A stretch of DNA of 64,000 bases from Marichromatium purpuratum 984 (GCF_000224005.2 NZ_CP007031.1:3715113-3779112), one strand, 5' to 3'; counted from the stretch's first letter, positions 14,479 through 24,387 are shown. The notes: generated from the sequence alone by a model not told the origin. Made by a program: numbers and translations.

Positions 14479-15087
14479 ATGACCGCACGAGCGCGCACCG
14501 ATGCCCTGCGCGCGCGAATGGCCTACGAGGCCGCGCGCATCATGATCGAACAGGGCCTGTCCGACTTCGACCGAGCCAGACGCAAGGCCGCCACCCGCAC
14601 CGGCATCCGCGACCGTCGCCACTGGCCGGACAACGAGACCGTGCAGGAGGCACTGCTGACCCAGCGCCGGCTGTTCCGCGACGACGACGACGCACAGCTG
14701 CGACGGATGCGCGAAGCCGCCGCCGGGGCGATGCGCAACCTTGCCGACTTCTCGCCGCGACTGGTCGGCGCGGCGCTGCAGGGTGTCGGCGACCCCAGCC
14801 TCGGCGTCGAGCTGCTGCTCTATGCCGAGCGCCCCGAGGACGTGCTCTTCCGTCTCCACGACCAGGGCATCCCCTGGGACGAGGGCGAGCGCACCCTGCG
14901 CTACCCCGGCGGCACCCGCACCGCCCACCCCGCCTTCAGCTTCGTCGCCGGCGACCAGTCCTTCGAGCTGATCGTGCTGCCGCCACGGGCGCGGCGCCAG
15001 CCGCCGCTCGACCCGATCGACGATCGACCCTGGCGCGGCGCCGACCTCCCGGCCCTGGAGCGGCTGCTCGCCGAGCCCCGCGTCTGA
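14479..15087 (+). CDS. conserved protein of unknown function
   Basis: This 202-aa cytoplasmic protein has no signal peptide or membrane segment. ATG 14479 has a good AGAGGGG ribosome site 7 bases upstream, preferred over an in-frame ATG at 14419. The N-terminal half is helical and rich in Arg/Ala. The second half contains FSPRLVGAALQGVGDPS and ELLLYAERPEDV followed by alternating beta strands, reminiscent of proteobacterial proteins with a nucleotidyltransferase-like fold. No catalytic motif can be asserted. It stands alone, divergent from pilM and convergent with gspK. Homologues of this kind seem to recur in proteobacteria, from memory of similar sequences. Confidence 0.8.
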   Translation: MTARARTDALRARMAYEAARIMIEQGLSDFDRARRKAATRTGIRDRRHWPDNETVQEALLTQRRLFRDDDDAQLRRMREAAAGAMRNLADFSPRLVGAALQGVGDPSLGVELLLYAERPEDVLFRLHDQGIPWDEGERTLRYPGGTRTAHPAFSFVAGDQSFELIVLPPRARRQPPLDPIDDRPWRGADLPALERLLAEPRV

Positions 15088-15097
15088 CCCGCTCGAC

Positions 15098-15937
15098 TCA
15101 GGCGCCGGGATAGACGAGACGACGCCAACGCACGCGATAGGGGCGCCCCGGATCGGCGCTGAGTTCGAGCAGCGCCAGCAGCCGCCAGCCACCGTCGCGG
15201 GCGCGCACCTCGACGCGATAGCGCGGCCCACCGCGCAGCCTGGGATCGGTCTCGCGCGCCGCACGCAACGCTTGCGCCTGCTCCAGCCCGAGACCGTCGA
15301 GCGCGGCGAGCACCGCCGCCGGGGCGAAGGCGCGCGCGATCCCGCCAGCGTCACCCGTCACCCGCGTCAGCGGCGCCAGCGCCGCGACCAGCTCGGGCGT
15401 CATCCCCGGCAACAGCGCCAACTCGTCGACTAGCGGCAGATCGCCGTCACGGGCCCCGAAGGCACGCCCCAGGGCGCGATAGTCGGCGTCCTCGGCACCC
15501 CCGGCGCGGGTCAGCGCATCGCCATCGCGCCAGTCGACGATCACCGCCGCCAGCCGCACGGCCCGCCCCGGCTCGACCCCGAGCACCCGCAACAGGTCGG
15601 CGAGCCGCGCCGGGTCGGCGCGGTTGAGATCGATCAGCCCGCCAAGGTCCTGGATGCGGACCTCCAGCCGCTCGCCGCCGAAGGTCCAGGGATGGGGCGT
15701 GGCGCCCCCCCGCCACAGCGGCCCGTCGAGCCGTCCCGGCGGCAGCGTCAGGCGCAGCGCCACCTCGGCGAGCGCGGCATCGGCGGCGGCGCGGAAGCGC
15801 GCGGCGGCGAGCGCGTTGTCGACCAGCGCCAGCTCGCTGCGCCCGGTAGCGGTCAACCCGGCGGCCATCACCGTCAGCAGCGCCAGCACCCAGAGCACCA
15901 ACAGCAGCGCCACCCCGCGCTGACGCGGCGCGCTCAT
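15098..15937 (-). CDS. gspK: type II secretion minor pseudopilin GspK
   Basis: This 279-aa minor pseudopilin is thought to cap the type II secretion pseudopilus tip. Its N terminus RQRGVALLLVLWVLALLTV is a type III prepilin signal with cleavage after Gly8, followed by the hydrophobic helix. The large globular domain with the helix-hairpin-helix-like INDLNRAD/LPGMTPEL region (here LIDLNRADPARL and LLPGMTPEL) is typical of GspK. Its start overlaps the gspJ stop by four bases. It is the last gene of the gsp run. Confidence 0.9.
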   Translation of the reverse strand: MSAPRQRGVALLLVLWVLALLTVMAAGLTATGRSELALVDNALAAARFRAAADAALAEVALRLTLPPGRLDGPLWRGGATPHPWTFGGERLEVRIQDLGGLIDLNRADPARLADLLRVLGVEPGRAVRLAAVIVDWRDGDALTRAGGAEDADYRALGRAFGARDGDLPLVDELALLPGMTPELVAALAPLTRVTGDAGGIARAFAPAAVLAALDGLGLEQAQALRAARETDPRLRGGPRYRVEVRARDGGWRLLALLELSADPGRPYRVRWRRLVYPGA

Positions 15938-16635
15938 CGTGCCCCCTCATCGGCGAGCGCCACCACCAGCTCGGGCCAGTCGAGCGCTGGGGTGCGCAGC
16001 CGCATCCGCACCAATCGCGGCGGGCGCGGCTGCGCCAGCCAGTCGCGATGCCAGGCCGGACCCGACTCGCCCTCGCGGGTGCCGTAATAGGCCAGCTCGA
16101 AGCGCATCGGCCCCTCCAGCAGCAGGGTCCGGCCGAAGGCGCCATCGTCCAGGTCCAGCGCCTCGCCCGGCGCGCCGGGTGCGGGCGGTCCAGCGGCCAG
16201 CGCCACCCAGGGCGGCGTGCCGGACGCGCCGGCGAGCACCTCGGGGTGGAACAGCCAGTGGGTGAGCATCAGCGCCTCGCCGCGCGGACCCCGCTCGCGG
16301 GTCAGACGCAGCAGATGCAGACCGGGCAGGCCGACATGGGTCGACAAGGGCGCGACCCACTCCAGACGCTCGGCGTCGCCGGCGAACACCGGGTGCACGC
16401 CGTCCTCGGAAGTCAATGACAACGCCCGCCCCTGGCGCAGCGCGCGACCGACGAAGCCGTGCACCGCGCGCAGCTCGGCGAGCGCCTCGACACGCGCGTC
16501 AACCGTCTCCCAGGTGCGCGCGCCGAGGCGCAGCCCGGCGAACACCAGGGTCGCGATCAGCCCGAGCAGCGCCAGCGCCACCAACAGTTCGAGCAGGGTG
16601 AAGCCGCGCACGCGGCGGCGCGAGACCAGGCTCAT
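15934..16635 (-). CDS. gspJ: type II secretion minor pseudopilin GspJ
   Basis: The 233-aa protein has the prepilin motif RGFTLLELLVALALLGLI, cleaved before Phe by a prepilin peptidase. Glu at position +5 is retained, as needed for pseudopilin assembly. The remainder matches the length and tail of GspJ. It overlaps both gspI and gspK by four bases. Assignment to J rather than H or I rests on order and size. Confidence 0.88.
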   Translation of the reverse strand: MSLVSRRRVRGFTLLELLVALALLGLIATLVFAGLRLGARTWETVDARVEALAELRAVHGFVGRALRQGRALSLTSEDGVHPVFAGDAERLEWVAPLSTHVGLPGLHLLRLTRERGPRGEALMLTHWLFHPEVLAGASGTPPWVALAAGPPAPGAPGEALDLDDGAFGRTLLLEGPMRFELAYYGTREGESGPAWHRDWLAQPRPPRLVRMRLRTPALDWPELVVALADEGAR

Positions 16636-17024
16636 GGCAGCGGCGCACCGAGACGCTGAGTGGGCAGTACCACCCGACGCTCGCGCCCGGCCTCGTCCCA
16701 GCGCACCCGCGCCTCGACCCGGTAGGGCTGGGGATCGCCGGCGGCGAGCCCGGCGCGCGCCAGCGGGATCACCGCCAGACTCCAGCGCAGCCCCGCCGTC
16801 TCGCCGCCCTCGATCACCCCGGGGACGAGATCGACGGCGCCGCCCTCGACCAGCGCCAGGCGTGACTCGGCGAGCGCCGAGGCGCGTGCCAGCATGGCCG
16901 CGCGCTGACTAGCGAGCGAGGCACGCGAGAAGATCTCCAGCAGCACCCCGAGGGCGAGGGCGAGGATGGCGAAGGCGACCACCGCCTCGAGCAACGAGAA
17001 GCCACGCTCGCGCGCCCGGCTCAT
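16632..17024 (-). CDS. gspI: type II secretion minor pseudopilin GspI
   Basis: The 130-aa protein has the prepilin motif RGFSLLEAVVAFAILALAL; the FSLLEAVVA form is characteristic of GspI. It forms part of the pseudopilus tip complex with GspJ and GspK. Four-base overlaps with gspH and gspJ point to tight translational coupling. Confidence 0.9.
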   Translation of the reverse strand: MSRARERGFSLLEAVVAFAILALALGVLLEIFSRASLASQRAAMLARASALAESRLALVEGGAVDLVPGVIEGGETAGLRWSLAVIPLARAGLAAGDPQPYRVEARVRWDEAGRERRVVLPTQRLGAPLP

Positions 17025-17476
17025 GGCGCGCTCCAGGGGGCCATGCGCACCCGCCCGGTGAGCCAGTGCACCCCGACCTGATAGCCACGCCCCTCGGCGC
17101 TCAGCACGATGCGCCCGCCGCTCGAACTGCCGTCGGGGAAGAAGCGGATGGCCCCGGCGCGCGCACCGACCAGCTCGCCGCGGGCCGTCTCCAGACGCAG
17201 CGCCAGACGCTGCGGCAACTGCACCGGCGCCGCGCCTGGCGGCTCCAGCCGGTGCGTGGCGGGGCGCACCAGCAGCGCCTCGGCGCGGGCCTCGCGGATC
17301 GCCCGCTCGCGGGTCAGGCGCAACGCCGCCACCGTGCGCCGCGCCGCGGCCTTGGCCTCGACCCCGGGCAGCGCGGCGCTGAAGACGCCGGGGAGCGCGG
17401 TGAGCACCAGGGCGAGGATCGCCAGCACCACTAGGAGTTCGACCAGGGTGAAGCCGGGCGCGCGAGCGGCGCGCAC
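17021..17476 (-). CDS. gspH: type II secretion minor pseudopilin GspH
   Basis: This pseudopilin of about 151 aa has the signal APGFTLVELLVVLAILALVL and the GspH/FimT-type body. The start is uncertain. GTG 17476 lies just after the gspG stop and gives a short basic leader before the cleavage Gly, so it is preferred. An ATG at 17539 would add 21 residues overlapping gspG. Its stop overlaps gspI by four bases. Confidence 0.85.
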   Translation of the reverse strand: MRAARAPGFTLVELLVVLAILALVLTALPGVFSAALPGVEAKAAARRTVAALRLTRERAIREARAEALLVRPATHRLEPPGAAPVQLPQRLALRLETARGELVGARAGAIRFFPDGSSSGGRIVLSAEGRGYQVGVHWLTGRVRMAPWSAP

Positions 17477-17480
17477 GCGC

Positions 17481-17906
17481 TCAGTCCCAGCTGTGGAGGT
17501 CGGCGCTTTCGCCCTCGCCGCCCTCGCGGTTGTCGGCACCGAAGGACCACAGGTCGAAGCCGCCGTGCTCGCCGGGGAAGCGGTAATGATAGGGGTTGCC
17601 CCAAGGGTCGGCGGGCACCTCGCCCTTGGTGAGATAGGGGCCGTTCCAGGTGTCGAGGTCGGCGGTATTGCGCACCAGCGCCTCGAGCCCCTCGCTGGTG
17701 CTCGGATAGCGCCCGACCTCGAGCCGGTAGAGATCGAGGGTGGCGGCGAGGCTGTCGATCTGCAGCTTGGCGGTCTTGCTCTTGGAGCTGTCGAGGAACT
17801 TCATCACCTGAGGGCCGACCACCCCGGCGAGCAGCCCGAGGATGGCGAGCACTACCAGCAGCTCGACCAGGGTGAAACCGTACATACGCGAACGCTGAGA
17901 ATCCAT
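17481..17906 (-). CDS. gspG: type II secretion major pseudopilin GspG
   Basis: The 141-aa major subunit of the type II secretion pseudopilus has the signal MYGFTLVELLVVLAILGLLAG, cleaved before Phe, and Glu at +5. The body carries the GspG signature with GRYPSTSEGLEALV, a PADPWGNPYHYRFPG stretch and calcium-site acidic residues near the C terminus (SFGADNREGGEGESADLHSWD region). ATG 17906 (MDSQRSRMYGF) is preferred over upstream ATG 17987. A promoter-like element lies just upstream, which fits the need for high expression. Confidence 0.95.
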   Translation of the reverse strand: MDSQRSRMYGFTLVELLVVLAILGLLAGVVGPQVMKFLDSSKSKTAKLQIDSLAATLDLYRLEVGRYPSTSEGLEALVRNTADLDTWNGPYLTKGEVPADPWGNPYHYRFPGEHGGFDLWSFGADNREGGEGESADLHSWD

Positions 17907-17938
17907 GGCAATGCCGATACGCGAGTGAAGGGGAGGCC

Positions 17939-17968
17939 ATTCTAGAGGGCCGGGGAAAGCACGGGCAA
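17939..17968 (-). promoter_or_regulatory. candidate internal promoter for gspG
   Basis: On the minus strand TTGCCC is followed after 18 bases by TAGAAT, in the 77-base gap between gspF and gspG. This is the only sizeable gap within the gsp run, and GspG is the major subunit. A short CGGGC/GCCCG hairpin overlaps the -35 side. Confidence 0.5.
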
Positions 17969-17983
17969 ACGCCCGCGCCGACC

Positions 17984-19192
17984 TCACACCACCAGAGCGT
18001 TGGCGCCGAGGATGGCACCGAGGATCGACAGGATGATGCCGGCGACCACCACCCCGAGCCCAAGGATTAGCGCCGGTTCGAGCAACGCGAGCAGCCGCTG
18101 CACCGCGGCGCGGGTCTCGCGGTCGTAGATCGCCGCGACCTTCGCCAGCACCGGCTCCAGCCCGCCCGACTCCTCACCGACCCGGACCATCTGCAGCGCC
18201 AGCGGCGGCAGCGCCTGGTGGCGCGCCAGCGGACCGGCCAGACCACGCCCGCGACGCAGCTCGTCGCCGGCGGCCTCGAGCCGTTCGGCGAGCGCGCGGT
18301 TGGTCACCACCTCGCGGGCCAGGTCGAGCGCACCGGCCAGCGGCAGACCGTTGCCGAGCAGGGTAGCGAGGGTGTGACAGAGCCGCGCCGTCTCCAGCCG
18401 CCACAGCAGCGCGCCGACCAGCGGCAGCCCGAGCAGGCGGCGATCGAGCCGGACGCGGCGCGCCGGGTCCTCCAGCCAGCGTTCGAGCGCCAGGGCGATC
18501 GGCGCGGGCAGACAGAGCAGCACCCACCAAGAGTCGCGCAGCAGCTCGCCGAGACCGATGAGAATGCGGGTCGAGCGCGGCAGGGTCGCGCCCATGTCGG
18601 CGAACAGCCCGGCGAACTGGGGGACGACGAAGATCAGCAGCAGGGCCACCGTCAGCCCCGCCACCGCGACCAGGATCGCCGGGTAGACCAGCGCCGAGAT
18701 CACCGTCTGGCGCAGCTCGGCGACGCGCTCGAGATAGTCGGCCAGGCTCCCCAGCACGCGATCGAGCGCACCGCCGGCCTCGCCCGCGCGCACCATGCTG
18801 ACATAGAGCCTGGAGAACTGACCGTCCTGCTCGGCGAGCGCCGCCGAGAAGCTCGCGCCACCGCGCACCCGCTGTTGCAGGTCGCCGAGCACCCGGGTGG
18901 TCGGCCCCGCGGCGGCCAGTTCGATGAGGATCTGCAGCGCGCGGTCGAGGGCCATGCCCGACTCCAGCAGGGTGGCGAGCTGGCGGGTCAGCGCGGTGAC
19001 CTCGGCGCGCCCGAGCCGACGGCGGCGACGCGCGCGCAACCGTGCCCGCAGCCCACCGGCCGGGCGCAGCTCCAGCACCAGCAGGCCCTCGTGCTGCAGC
19101 TGCGCGCGCAGTGCCGCCAGATCCGGCGCCTCGCGCTCGCCGTCGAGCGTCTCGCCGTCGAGCCTGACCGCACGGAACTGGAAGCGCGCCAT
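17984..19192 (-). CDS. gspF: type II secretion inner-membrane platform protein GspF
   Basis: The 402-aa polytopic protein couples the GspE ATPase to pseudopilus assembly. Two T2SSF domains repeat at roughly 65-190 and 270-390, with membrane segments near 165-190, 215-235 and 370-395. Conserved family stretches are LTRQLATLLESGMALDRAL and MVRVGEESGGL. The N terminus is unusually rich in arginine around 45-60. It begins 4 bases after gspE. Confidence 0.95.
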   Translation of the reverse strand: MARFQFRAVRLDGETLDGEREAPDLAALRAQLQHEGLLVLELRPAGGLRARLRARRRRRLGRAEVTALTRQLATLLESGMALDRALQILIELAAAGPTTRVLGDLQQRVRGGASFSAALAEQDGQFSRLYVSMVRAGEAGGALDRVLGSLADYLERVAELRQTVISALVYPAILVAVAGLTVALLLIFVVPQFAGLFADMGATLPRSTRILIGLGELLRDSWWVLLCLPAPIALALERWLEDPARRVRLDRRLLGLPLVGALLWRLETARLCHTLATLLGNGLPLAGALDLAREVVTNRALAERLEAAGDELRRGRGLAGPLARHQALPPLALQMVRVGEESGGLEPVLAKVAAIYDRETRAAVQRLLALLEPALILGLGVVVAGIILSILGAILGANALVV

Positions 19193-19196
19193 CGGC

Positions 19197-20876
19197 TCAG
19201 CCCTCGGCCACCCGCAGCACCTCCTCGATGCTGGTCAGCCCGGCGCGCGCCTTCGCCACCCCGTCCTCGAACATGGTCACCATGCCCTCGGCACGGGCGA
19301 TGCGACGGATTTCGGTGGCCCCGGCGTGATCGAGCACGGCGGCGCGGATCGCCTCGGAGAGGATCAGCAGCTCGCCGATCACCAACCGGCCATGATAGCC
19401 GGTGCCGCGACAGGCATCGCAGCCGACGGCGCGATGGAGGTCGAGCGCATCCGGCGCGAGGCCGAGCCGTGCAGCCAGCTCGGTGTCGGCGCGGTAGCGC
19501 GCACGACAGTGGGGACAGAGCCGCCGCACCAGCCGCTGCGCGAGGATGCCGTTGACGGTGGAGGTCAGCAGATAGTCCTCGACCCCCATCTCGAGCAGCC
19601 GGGTGGCACCGCTGGCGGCATCGTTGGTGTGCAGGGTGGAGAGCACCAGGTGGCCGGTCAGCGCCGACTGCACCGCGATGCGCGCCGTCTCCAGGTCGCG
19701 CATCTCGCCGACCATGATGACGTCCGGGTCCTGGCGCACGATCGCCCGCAGCGCGCTGGCGAAGGTCATGCCGATGGCCGGGCGCACCGGGATCTGGTTG
19801 ATCCCGGCGAGCTGATACTCGACCGGGTCCTCGACGGTGATGATCTTGCGCGACTCGGTGTTGAGCCGCCCGAGCAGGGTGTAGAGGGTGGTGCTCTTGC
19901 CCGAGCCGGTCGGCCCGGTGACCAGGAGGATGCCGTAGGGGTGTTCGAGCACCCGATCGAGCCGCGCGCGCAGCGCACCGTCGAAGCCGAGGGCATCGAG
20001 GTCGAAGCGCACCCGGTCCTTGTCGAGCAGCCGGATCACCAGGCTCTCGCCGAACAGGGTCGGCACCGTGGAGACGCGCAGATCGAGTTCGCGCCCCTGC
20101 ACCCGCAGCGGAATGCGTCCGTCCTGCGGCAGGCGGCGCTCGGCGATGTTGAGCCGCGCCATGATCTTGACCCGCGAGATCACCGCCGCGCTCGAGCGCA
20201 CCGGCGGCGCCTCGACCGCCTGCAGCACGCCGTCGACGCGATAGCGCACCCGCAGGCTGTCGGCGAAGGGCTCGAGATGGATGTCCGAGGCGCGCGCCTC
20301 GACGGCGCGCTGCAGCAGCTGGTTGACCATGCGGATCACCGGGGCCTCGCTGGCGAGGTCCTTGAGCTGCTCGATGTCGGTGGCGTCGATCTCGCCGCTC
20401 GGCTCCTCCGGCGCGGGCTCTGGCGCGGTCTCGTAGAGCCGCTCGAAGACCTGCTCGAGCACGCTCGGCAGCGCCACCGCCAGACGTACCGGGCCGGCGG
20501 CGGCGAGTCGCACCGCCCGGACGACGAAGGGGTCGGCGGGGTTGGCGAGGGCGACCTCCAGCACGCCGTCGCGCTCGGCCAGCGGCAGCACCCGAGCGTC
20601 CTTGAGAAAACGCGGGGTGAAGCGCTCCTCGGCCACCGGCGCACCCGGAAAGCGCTCGGGCTCGACCAGTTCGAGCCCGAGTTCGGCGGCCAGCGCCTCG
20701 GCAAGCGCGCGCTCGGCCACCAACCCGAGACGCAGCAGCATCGGCAGCAACGCCTCGCCACCCTCCTCGGCGAGGCGCCGGGCACGCGCCAGATCGGGTT
20801 CGGTGAGCCGGCCGGCGCGCGCCAGGCGCGCCAGCGCCGCGGACTCGGCCGCGCTCAGCTCGGCGGCGGCAGACAT
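19197..20876 (-). CDS. gspE: type II secretion ATPase GspE
   Basis: The 559-aa cytoplasmic hexameric ATPase drives the type II secretion pseudopilus. N-terminal N1/N2 domains precede a RecA-like core with Walker [10 protein letters not shown] at 321-329, an Asp box ITVEDPVEY, Walker B near 380-390 (DPDVIMVGE) and a His box. A zinc domain has C454, C457, C486 and C489, intact as CPHC and CDAC. The start ATG 20876 lies 22 bases inside the preceding sugar gene. PilB is the main alternative, but the following gspFGHIJK run decides for GspE. Confidence 0.95.
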   Translation of the reverse strand: MSAAAELSAAESAALARLARAGRLTEPDLARARRLAEEGGEALLPMLLRLGLVAERALAEALAAELGLELVEPERFPGAPVAEERFTPRFLKDARVLPLAERDGVLEVALANPADPFVVRAVRLAAAGPVRLAVALPSVLEQVFERLYETAPEPAPEEPSGEIDATDIEQLKDLASEAPVIRMVNQLLQRAVEARASDIHLEPFADSLRVRYRVDGVLQAVEAPPVRSSAAVISRVKIMARLNIAERRLPQDGRIPLRVQGRELDLRVSTVPTLFGESLVIRLLDKDRVRFDLDALGFDGALRARLDRVLEHPYGILLVTGPTGSGKSTTLYTLLGRLNTESRKIITVEDPVEYQLAGINQIPVRPAIGMTFASALRAIVRQDPDVIMVGEMRDLETARIAVQSALTGHLVLSTLHTNDAASGATRLLEMGVEDYLLTSTVNGILAQRLVRRLCPHCRARYRADTELAARLGLAPDALDLHRAVGCDACRGTGYHGRLVIGELLILSEAIRAAVLDHAGATEIRRIARAEGMVTMFEDGVAKARAGLTSIEEVLRVAEG

Positions 20877-22729
20877 GCGCGGGCGCCCTCCGGCGCGATC
20901 ACCGGGCTCTGCCACTCAGGCAACAGCCCCTGCAGCAGCGCCCGCGCGGTGCGCTCGTCACCAGCCGTGGCGCTGCGGCACAGCGCCGCGAGGCGATCTG
21001 GATCGAGCGCGACCCCGGCGCCGCGCGCGGCGCGGATCTTCGGATGCGCGGTCTCGACCAGGTCCTCGCCGTCGTAGAACAGCTCCTCGTAGAGCTTCTC
21101 GCCGGGGCGCAGGCCGACATACTCGATGGCCACGTCGACGCCGGGTTCGCGCCCGGCGAGCCGGATCATCTGTTCGGCGAGATAGGCGATGCGGATCGGC
21201 TCGCCCATGTCGAGGACGAAGATCTCGCCGCCCGCGCCGATCGCCGCCGCCTGCATGATCAGCTGGCAGGCCTCGGGGATGGTCATGAAGAAGCGCTCGA
21301 TCTCGGGGTGGGTGACGGTGAGCGGACCGCCGCGTTCGAGCTGGCGACGGAACAGCGGCACCACGCTCCCGGCCGAGCCGAGCACGTTGCCGAAGCGCAC
21401 GGTGATGAAGCGACAGCCCTCGGCGCGATCGAGGCGCTGGCACAGCGCCTCGGCCAACCGCTTGGTCGCGCCCATCACGTTGGCCGGATGCACCGCCTTG
21501 TCGGTGGAGATCAGCACGAAGCGCTCGCAGGCATGGGCGACCGCCGCCTCGGCCACCACCCGGGTGCCGCCGACATTGTTGCGCACCGCCACCCCGACTT
21601 GATCCTCGAGCATCGGTACGTGCTTGTAGGCGGCGGCGTGGAAGACGATCGCCGGGCGCTCGGCGGCGAACAGGGCATCGATCGCGGTGGCGTCGGTGAC
21701 GTCGAGCAGGTGGCGCGAGAAGGCCAGTCCGGGATGGCGCTCGCGCAGCTCCAGCTCGATGCGATAGAGGTTGTACTCGCAGCTATCGACCAGGATCAGT
21801 CGCTCGGGGGCGGCGCCGGCGAGCTGGCGCACCAGCTCCGAGCCGATCGAGCCGCCGGCGCCAGTGATCAGGATCGCCCGTCCCGAGAGCCCGGCGCAGA
21901 TCCCGTCCCAGTCGAGCCGCACCGGGTCGCGCCCGAGCAGGTCCTCGATCGACACCGGGCGCAGCTGGCCAATGCTGACCTCGCCACGCATCAGGCTGGC
22001 CAGCTCGGGCACGGTACGGAAGGCCACCCCGGCGCGCTCGCACAGCGCCACCAGGCGGCGCATCTGTCGCGCCCCGGCGCTCGGCACCGCCAGCAGCACC
22101 AGCTCGACGTCGTGACGCGCAGCCAGCGCCGGCAGCGCCGTGGTCGACCCCAGCACCGGCACGCCGTGGACCTCGCTGCCCTGACGGCGCAGCTTGTCGT
22201 CGAGGAAGCCGATCGGGACATAGGCGCGGCGCGGGTCGCGCAGCATGTCGCGCACCAGCATCTCGCCGGCACGCCCGGCGCCGACGATCAGCACCCGCTG
22301 ACCGCCGGAGAGGTCGAGCTTGCGATCCTTGAGCCAGCGATAGAGCAGCCGCGGCCCGGCCAGCAGCGCCAGCTGCAGACCGAGATAGATCACCGGCACC
22401 GAGCGCGGCAGCGCCAGCGAGCGGTTGACGATGAAGAGCGTCGCGATCACCAGCAGCGAGCCGACTACCACCGCCTTGAGGATGCGGATCAGGTCCGGCA
22501 GCGAGGCAAAGCGCCACACCCCGCGATAGAGCCCGAAGCCCCAATAGACGCTGCCCTGCACCAGCATCACCCAGGGCAGCGCCTGCAGCGCCCCGGCGAG
22601 GAACTCGGGGGGGATCTCACCGAGGTTGAAGCGCAGCCAGTAGGCCAGCAGCCAGGCCGCGGGGATGGTGATGAGATCGTGGGCGAAGGCGGCGGTGCGC
22701 GAGCGCAGCCGGTCGAGCACCGGGTTCAT
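20855..22729 (-). CDS. WbpM/CapD-like nucleotide-sugar 4,6-dehydratase
   Basis: This 624-aa membrane protein of the WbpM/FlaA1 family converts UDP-N-acetylhexosamines to 4-keto-6-deoxy sugars for O-antigen or other surface glycans. Four N-terminal membrane helices (about 1-125) precede a first Rossmann domain ([11 protein letters not shown]) and a catalytic short-chain-reductase domain ([12 protein letters not shown]). The family motifs [30 protein letters not shown] and [11 protein letters not shown] are intact. ATG 22729 overlaps the upstream glycosyltransferase by four bases, and upstream frame extension is a shadow. The exact substrate cannot be read from sequence. Confidence 0.92.
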   Translation of the reverse strand: MNPVLDRLRSRTAAFAHDLITIPAAWLLAYWLRFNLGEIPPEFLAGALQALPWVMLVQGSVYWGFGLYRGVWRFASLPDLIRILKAVVVGSLLVIATLFIVNRSLALPRSVPVIYLGLQLALLAGPRLLYRWLKDRKLDLSGGQRVLIVGAGRAGEMLVRDMLRDPRRAYVPIGFLDDKLRRQGSEVHGVPVLGSTTALPALAARHDVELVLLAVPSAGARQMRRLVALCERAGVAFRTVPELASLMRGEVSIGQLRPVSIEDLLGRDPVRLDWDGICAGLSGRAILITGAGGSIGSELVRQLAGAAPERLILVDSCEYNLYRIELELRERHPGLAFSRHLLDVTDATAIDALFAAERPAIVFHAAAYKHVPMLEDQVGVAVRNNVGGTRVVAEAAVAHACERFVLISTDKAVHPANVMGATKRLAEALCQRLDRAEGCRFITVRFGNVLGSAGSVVPLFRRQLERGGPLTVTHPEIERFFMTIPEACQLIMQAAAIGAGGEIFVLDMGEPIRIAYLAEQMIRLAGREPGVDVAIEYVGLRPGEKLYEELFYDGEDLVETAHPKIRAARGAGVALDPDRLAALCRSATAGDERTARALLQGLLPEWQSPVIAPEGARACLPPPS

Positions 22730-23772
22730 GCGCGCCCCCCCGCAGCGGCGCGCTCGACCAGCCCGACCTTGAGGTGCACCAGCAGATAGATCGCGCACCA
22801 GGCACCGATCACCAGCCACTGGTCGCGCGCCACCAGCCCCGGCGCGGCGACCGCGCAGGCGCTGGCGGCGGCCATCAGCAGCTGGGCGCGCAACAGGGTG
22901 CGGCGGTGCGACCAGCCGGCGAGCACCAGGCGCTGGTAGTGGTGCGAGCGATGCGCCTGCCACACCCGCTCGCCGCGCGCGAGCCGTACGAGCAGGGTCC
23001 AGGTGGCATCGACCACGAAAGGCGAGAAGGCGAGCAGCGCCACCCACAGCGGGAACAGGCCGAGCTGCGCGCCCCACAGCGCCAGGGCCGCCGCCAGCAG
23101 CCCCAGCGAGGCTGAGCCGACGTCACCGAGGAAGATCCGCGCCGGTGGGAAATTGCCGCTGAGGAAGCCGGCACCGGCAGCGGCCACACAACCGGCGACG
23201 ACGGCATAGCCCGGCTCGCCGCCGTTCCAGCCGAGCAGCGCCAGGGCGCCGAAGCCGAACAGGGTCATGCTCGCCGCCAGCCCGTCCATGCCGTCCATGA
23301 AGTTGTAGAGATTGGTCATCCACACCACCGCCAGCAGGGTCAGCGGCAGGCTCGCGACCAGCGGCAGCGCCCAGGCCACCCCGGGCAGCTCGACCACGCC
23401 CCAGCGCAGCCCGGCGGCGATCAGCACCAGCGCGCCGAGCACCTGGGCGAGCAGCCGCCAGCGCGGCGCGACCTCGCCGAGGTCGTCGACGAAGGCGACC
23501 ACCGCCACCGGCGCCAGCGCCAGCGCGATCCAGCCAAGCGTGCCCGGCACCAGCCCCGGCACGGCGAGCACGAGCAGCGGCAGCGCCAGCCCCAGCAACA
23601 CCGCCAGGCCACCGGTACGAGGCACCGGCGCGCTGTGCAACGAGCGGGCGTTGGGGACGTCAAGTGCGCCGAACCGGGTGCCGGCGCGCGCAGACAGCCA
23701 ACGCGTGGCGAGCGCGCTGAGGAGCAGGGCGGCGAGCACCGCCGCGGCGAGGATCGGGGTCTGTGGGATCAT
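22726..23772 (-). CDS. WecA/WbpL-family undecaprenyl-phosphate sugar-1-phosphate transferase
   Basis: The 348-aa polytopic membrane enzyme is predicted to start a surface glycan by moving a UDP-linked amino-sugar phosphate to undecaprenyl phosphate. Family motifs are intact: VDDLGE near 95, NLYNFMDGMDGLA near 155-167, GNFPPARIFLGDVGS near 205-219 and HRSHHYQRLV near 276. About ten hydrophobic segments are visible. It pairs with the WbpM-like dehydratase, as wbpL does with wbpM, suggesting an O-antigen-type role rather than MraY. No other glycan genes are adjacent. Confidence 0.9.
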   Translation of the reverse strand: MIPQTPILAAAVLAALLLSALATRWLSARAGTRFGALDVPNARSLHSAPVPRTGGLAVLLGLALPLLVLAVPGLVPGTLGWIALALAPVAVVAFVDDLGEVAPRWRLLAQVLGALVLIAAGLRWGVVELPGVAWALPLVASLPLTLLAVVWMTNLYNFMDGMDGLAASMTLFGFGALALLGWNGGEPGYAVVAGCVAAAGAGFLSGNFPPARIFLGDVGSASLGLLAAALALWGAQLGLFPLWVALLAFSPFVVDATWTLLVRLARGERVWQAHRSHHYQRLVLAGWSHRRTLLRAQLLMAAASACAVAAPGLVARDQWLVIGAWCAIYLLVHLKVGLVERAAAGGRA

Positions 23773-23832
23773 CTCGGGGTCGTTCGGGATCGGCGCCCGA
23801 CGCGGGCCGGGCGCGGTTGCTTCGGGAAGGGG

Positions 23833-24387
23833 TCAGGCGGCGCGTGTCAGCCCCGTCTCGACCTGGGCGCGACACTCGCTGCCCTGCAGCAGTTCGAGCA
23901 GCTCCAGGGCAAAATCCATCGCGGTGCCGGGGCCACGGCCGGTGACCACCTTGCCATCGATCACCACCGGGGCGTCGACCAGTTCGGCACGCGGGAAGTC
24001 GGCGGCATTGAGCGCACCCGGGTAGTGGGTGGCGCGCCGTTCGTCGAGCAGCCCGAGGCTGGCCAACGCCTTGGGCGCGGCGCAGATCGCGGCGGTATAG
24101 GCGCCGGCGGCGTGGTGACGCTGGAGCAGGGCGCGCACCCGCGGATCCTGATCGAGATGATCGGCACCGGGCAGGCCGCCGGGCAGCACCACCATGTCGA
24201 ACTGCTCGTCGACGACCGCGTCGAGATCGGTGTCGGCCACCAGCACGGTGCCGTGACTGGCGGTGACCTCGCGGGCGCCGAGCGCGGCCGTCACCACCTC
24301 GACCTCGCCGCGCCGCAGCAGATCGATGATGGTCACCGCCTCGAGCTCCTCGAGACCTTCGGCGAGCGGGACGAGTACCCTGGGCAT
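23833..24387 (-). CDS. DJ-1/YajL/PfpI family protein
   Basis: The 184-aa cytoplasmic protein has the DJ-1 fold. The reactive cysteine C102 sits in the nucleophile elbow AAICAAPKAL, and the conserved acidic partner is in the GLEELEAV stretch (14-16). This matches YajL (ThiJ-like) proteins linked to oxidative-stress protection and protein repair; the precise chemistry is disputed for the family. An AGGAG ribosome site precedes ATG 24387. It follows ctpA's stop region on the same strand with only 54 bases upstream of it being non-coding. Confidence 0.92.
   Translation of the reverse strand: MPRVLVPLAEGLEELEAVTIIDLLRRGEVEVVTAALGAREVTASHGTVLVADTDLDAVVDEQFDMVVLPGGLPGADHLDQDPRVRALLQRHHAAGAYTAAICAAPKALASLGLLDERRATHYPGALNAADFPRAELVDAPVVIDGKVVTGRGPGTAMDFALELLELLQGSECRAQVETGLTRAA

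Noticed and set aside
18897..21077. A 726-codon plus-strand frame opposite gspF/gspE
   Set aside because: Shadow of two intact genes on the other strand, with Arg/His-rich composition and no domain.
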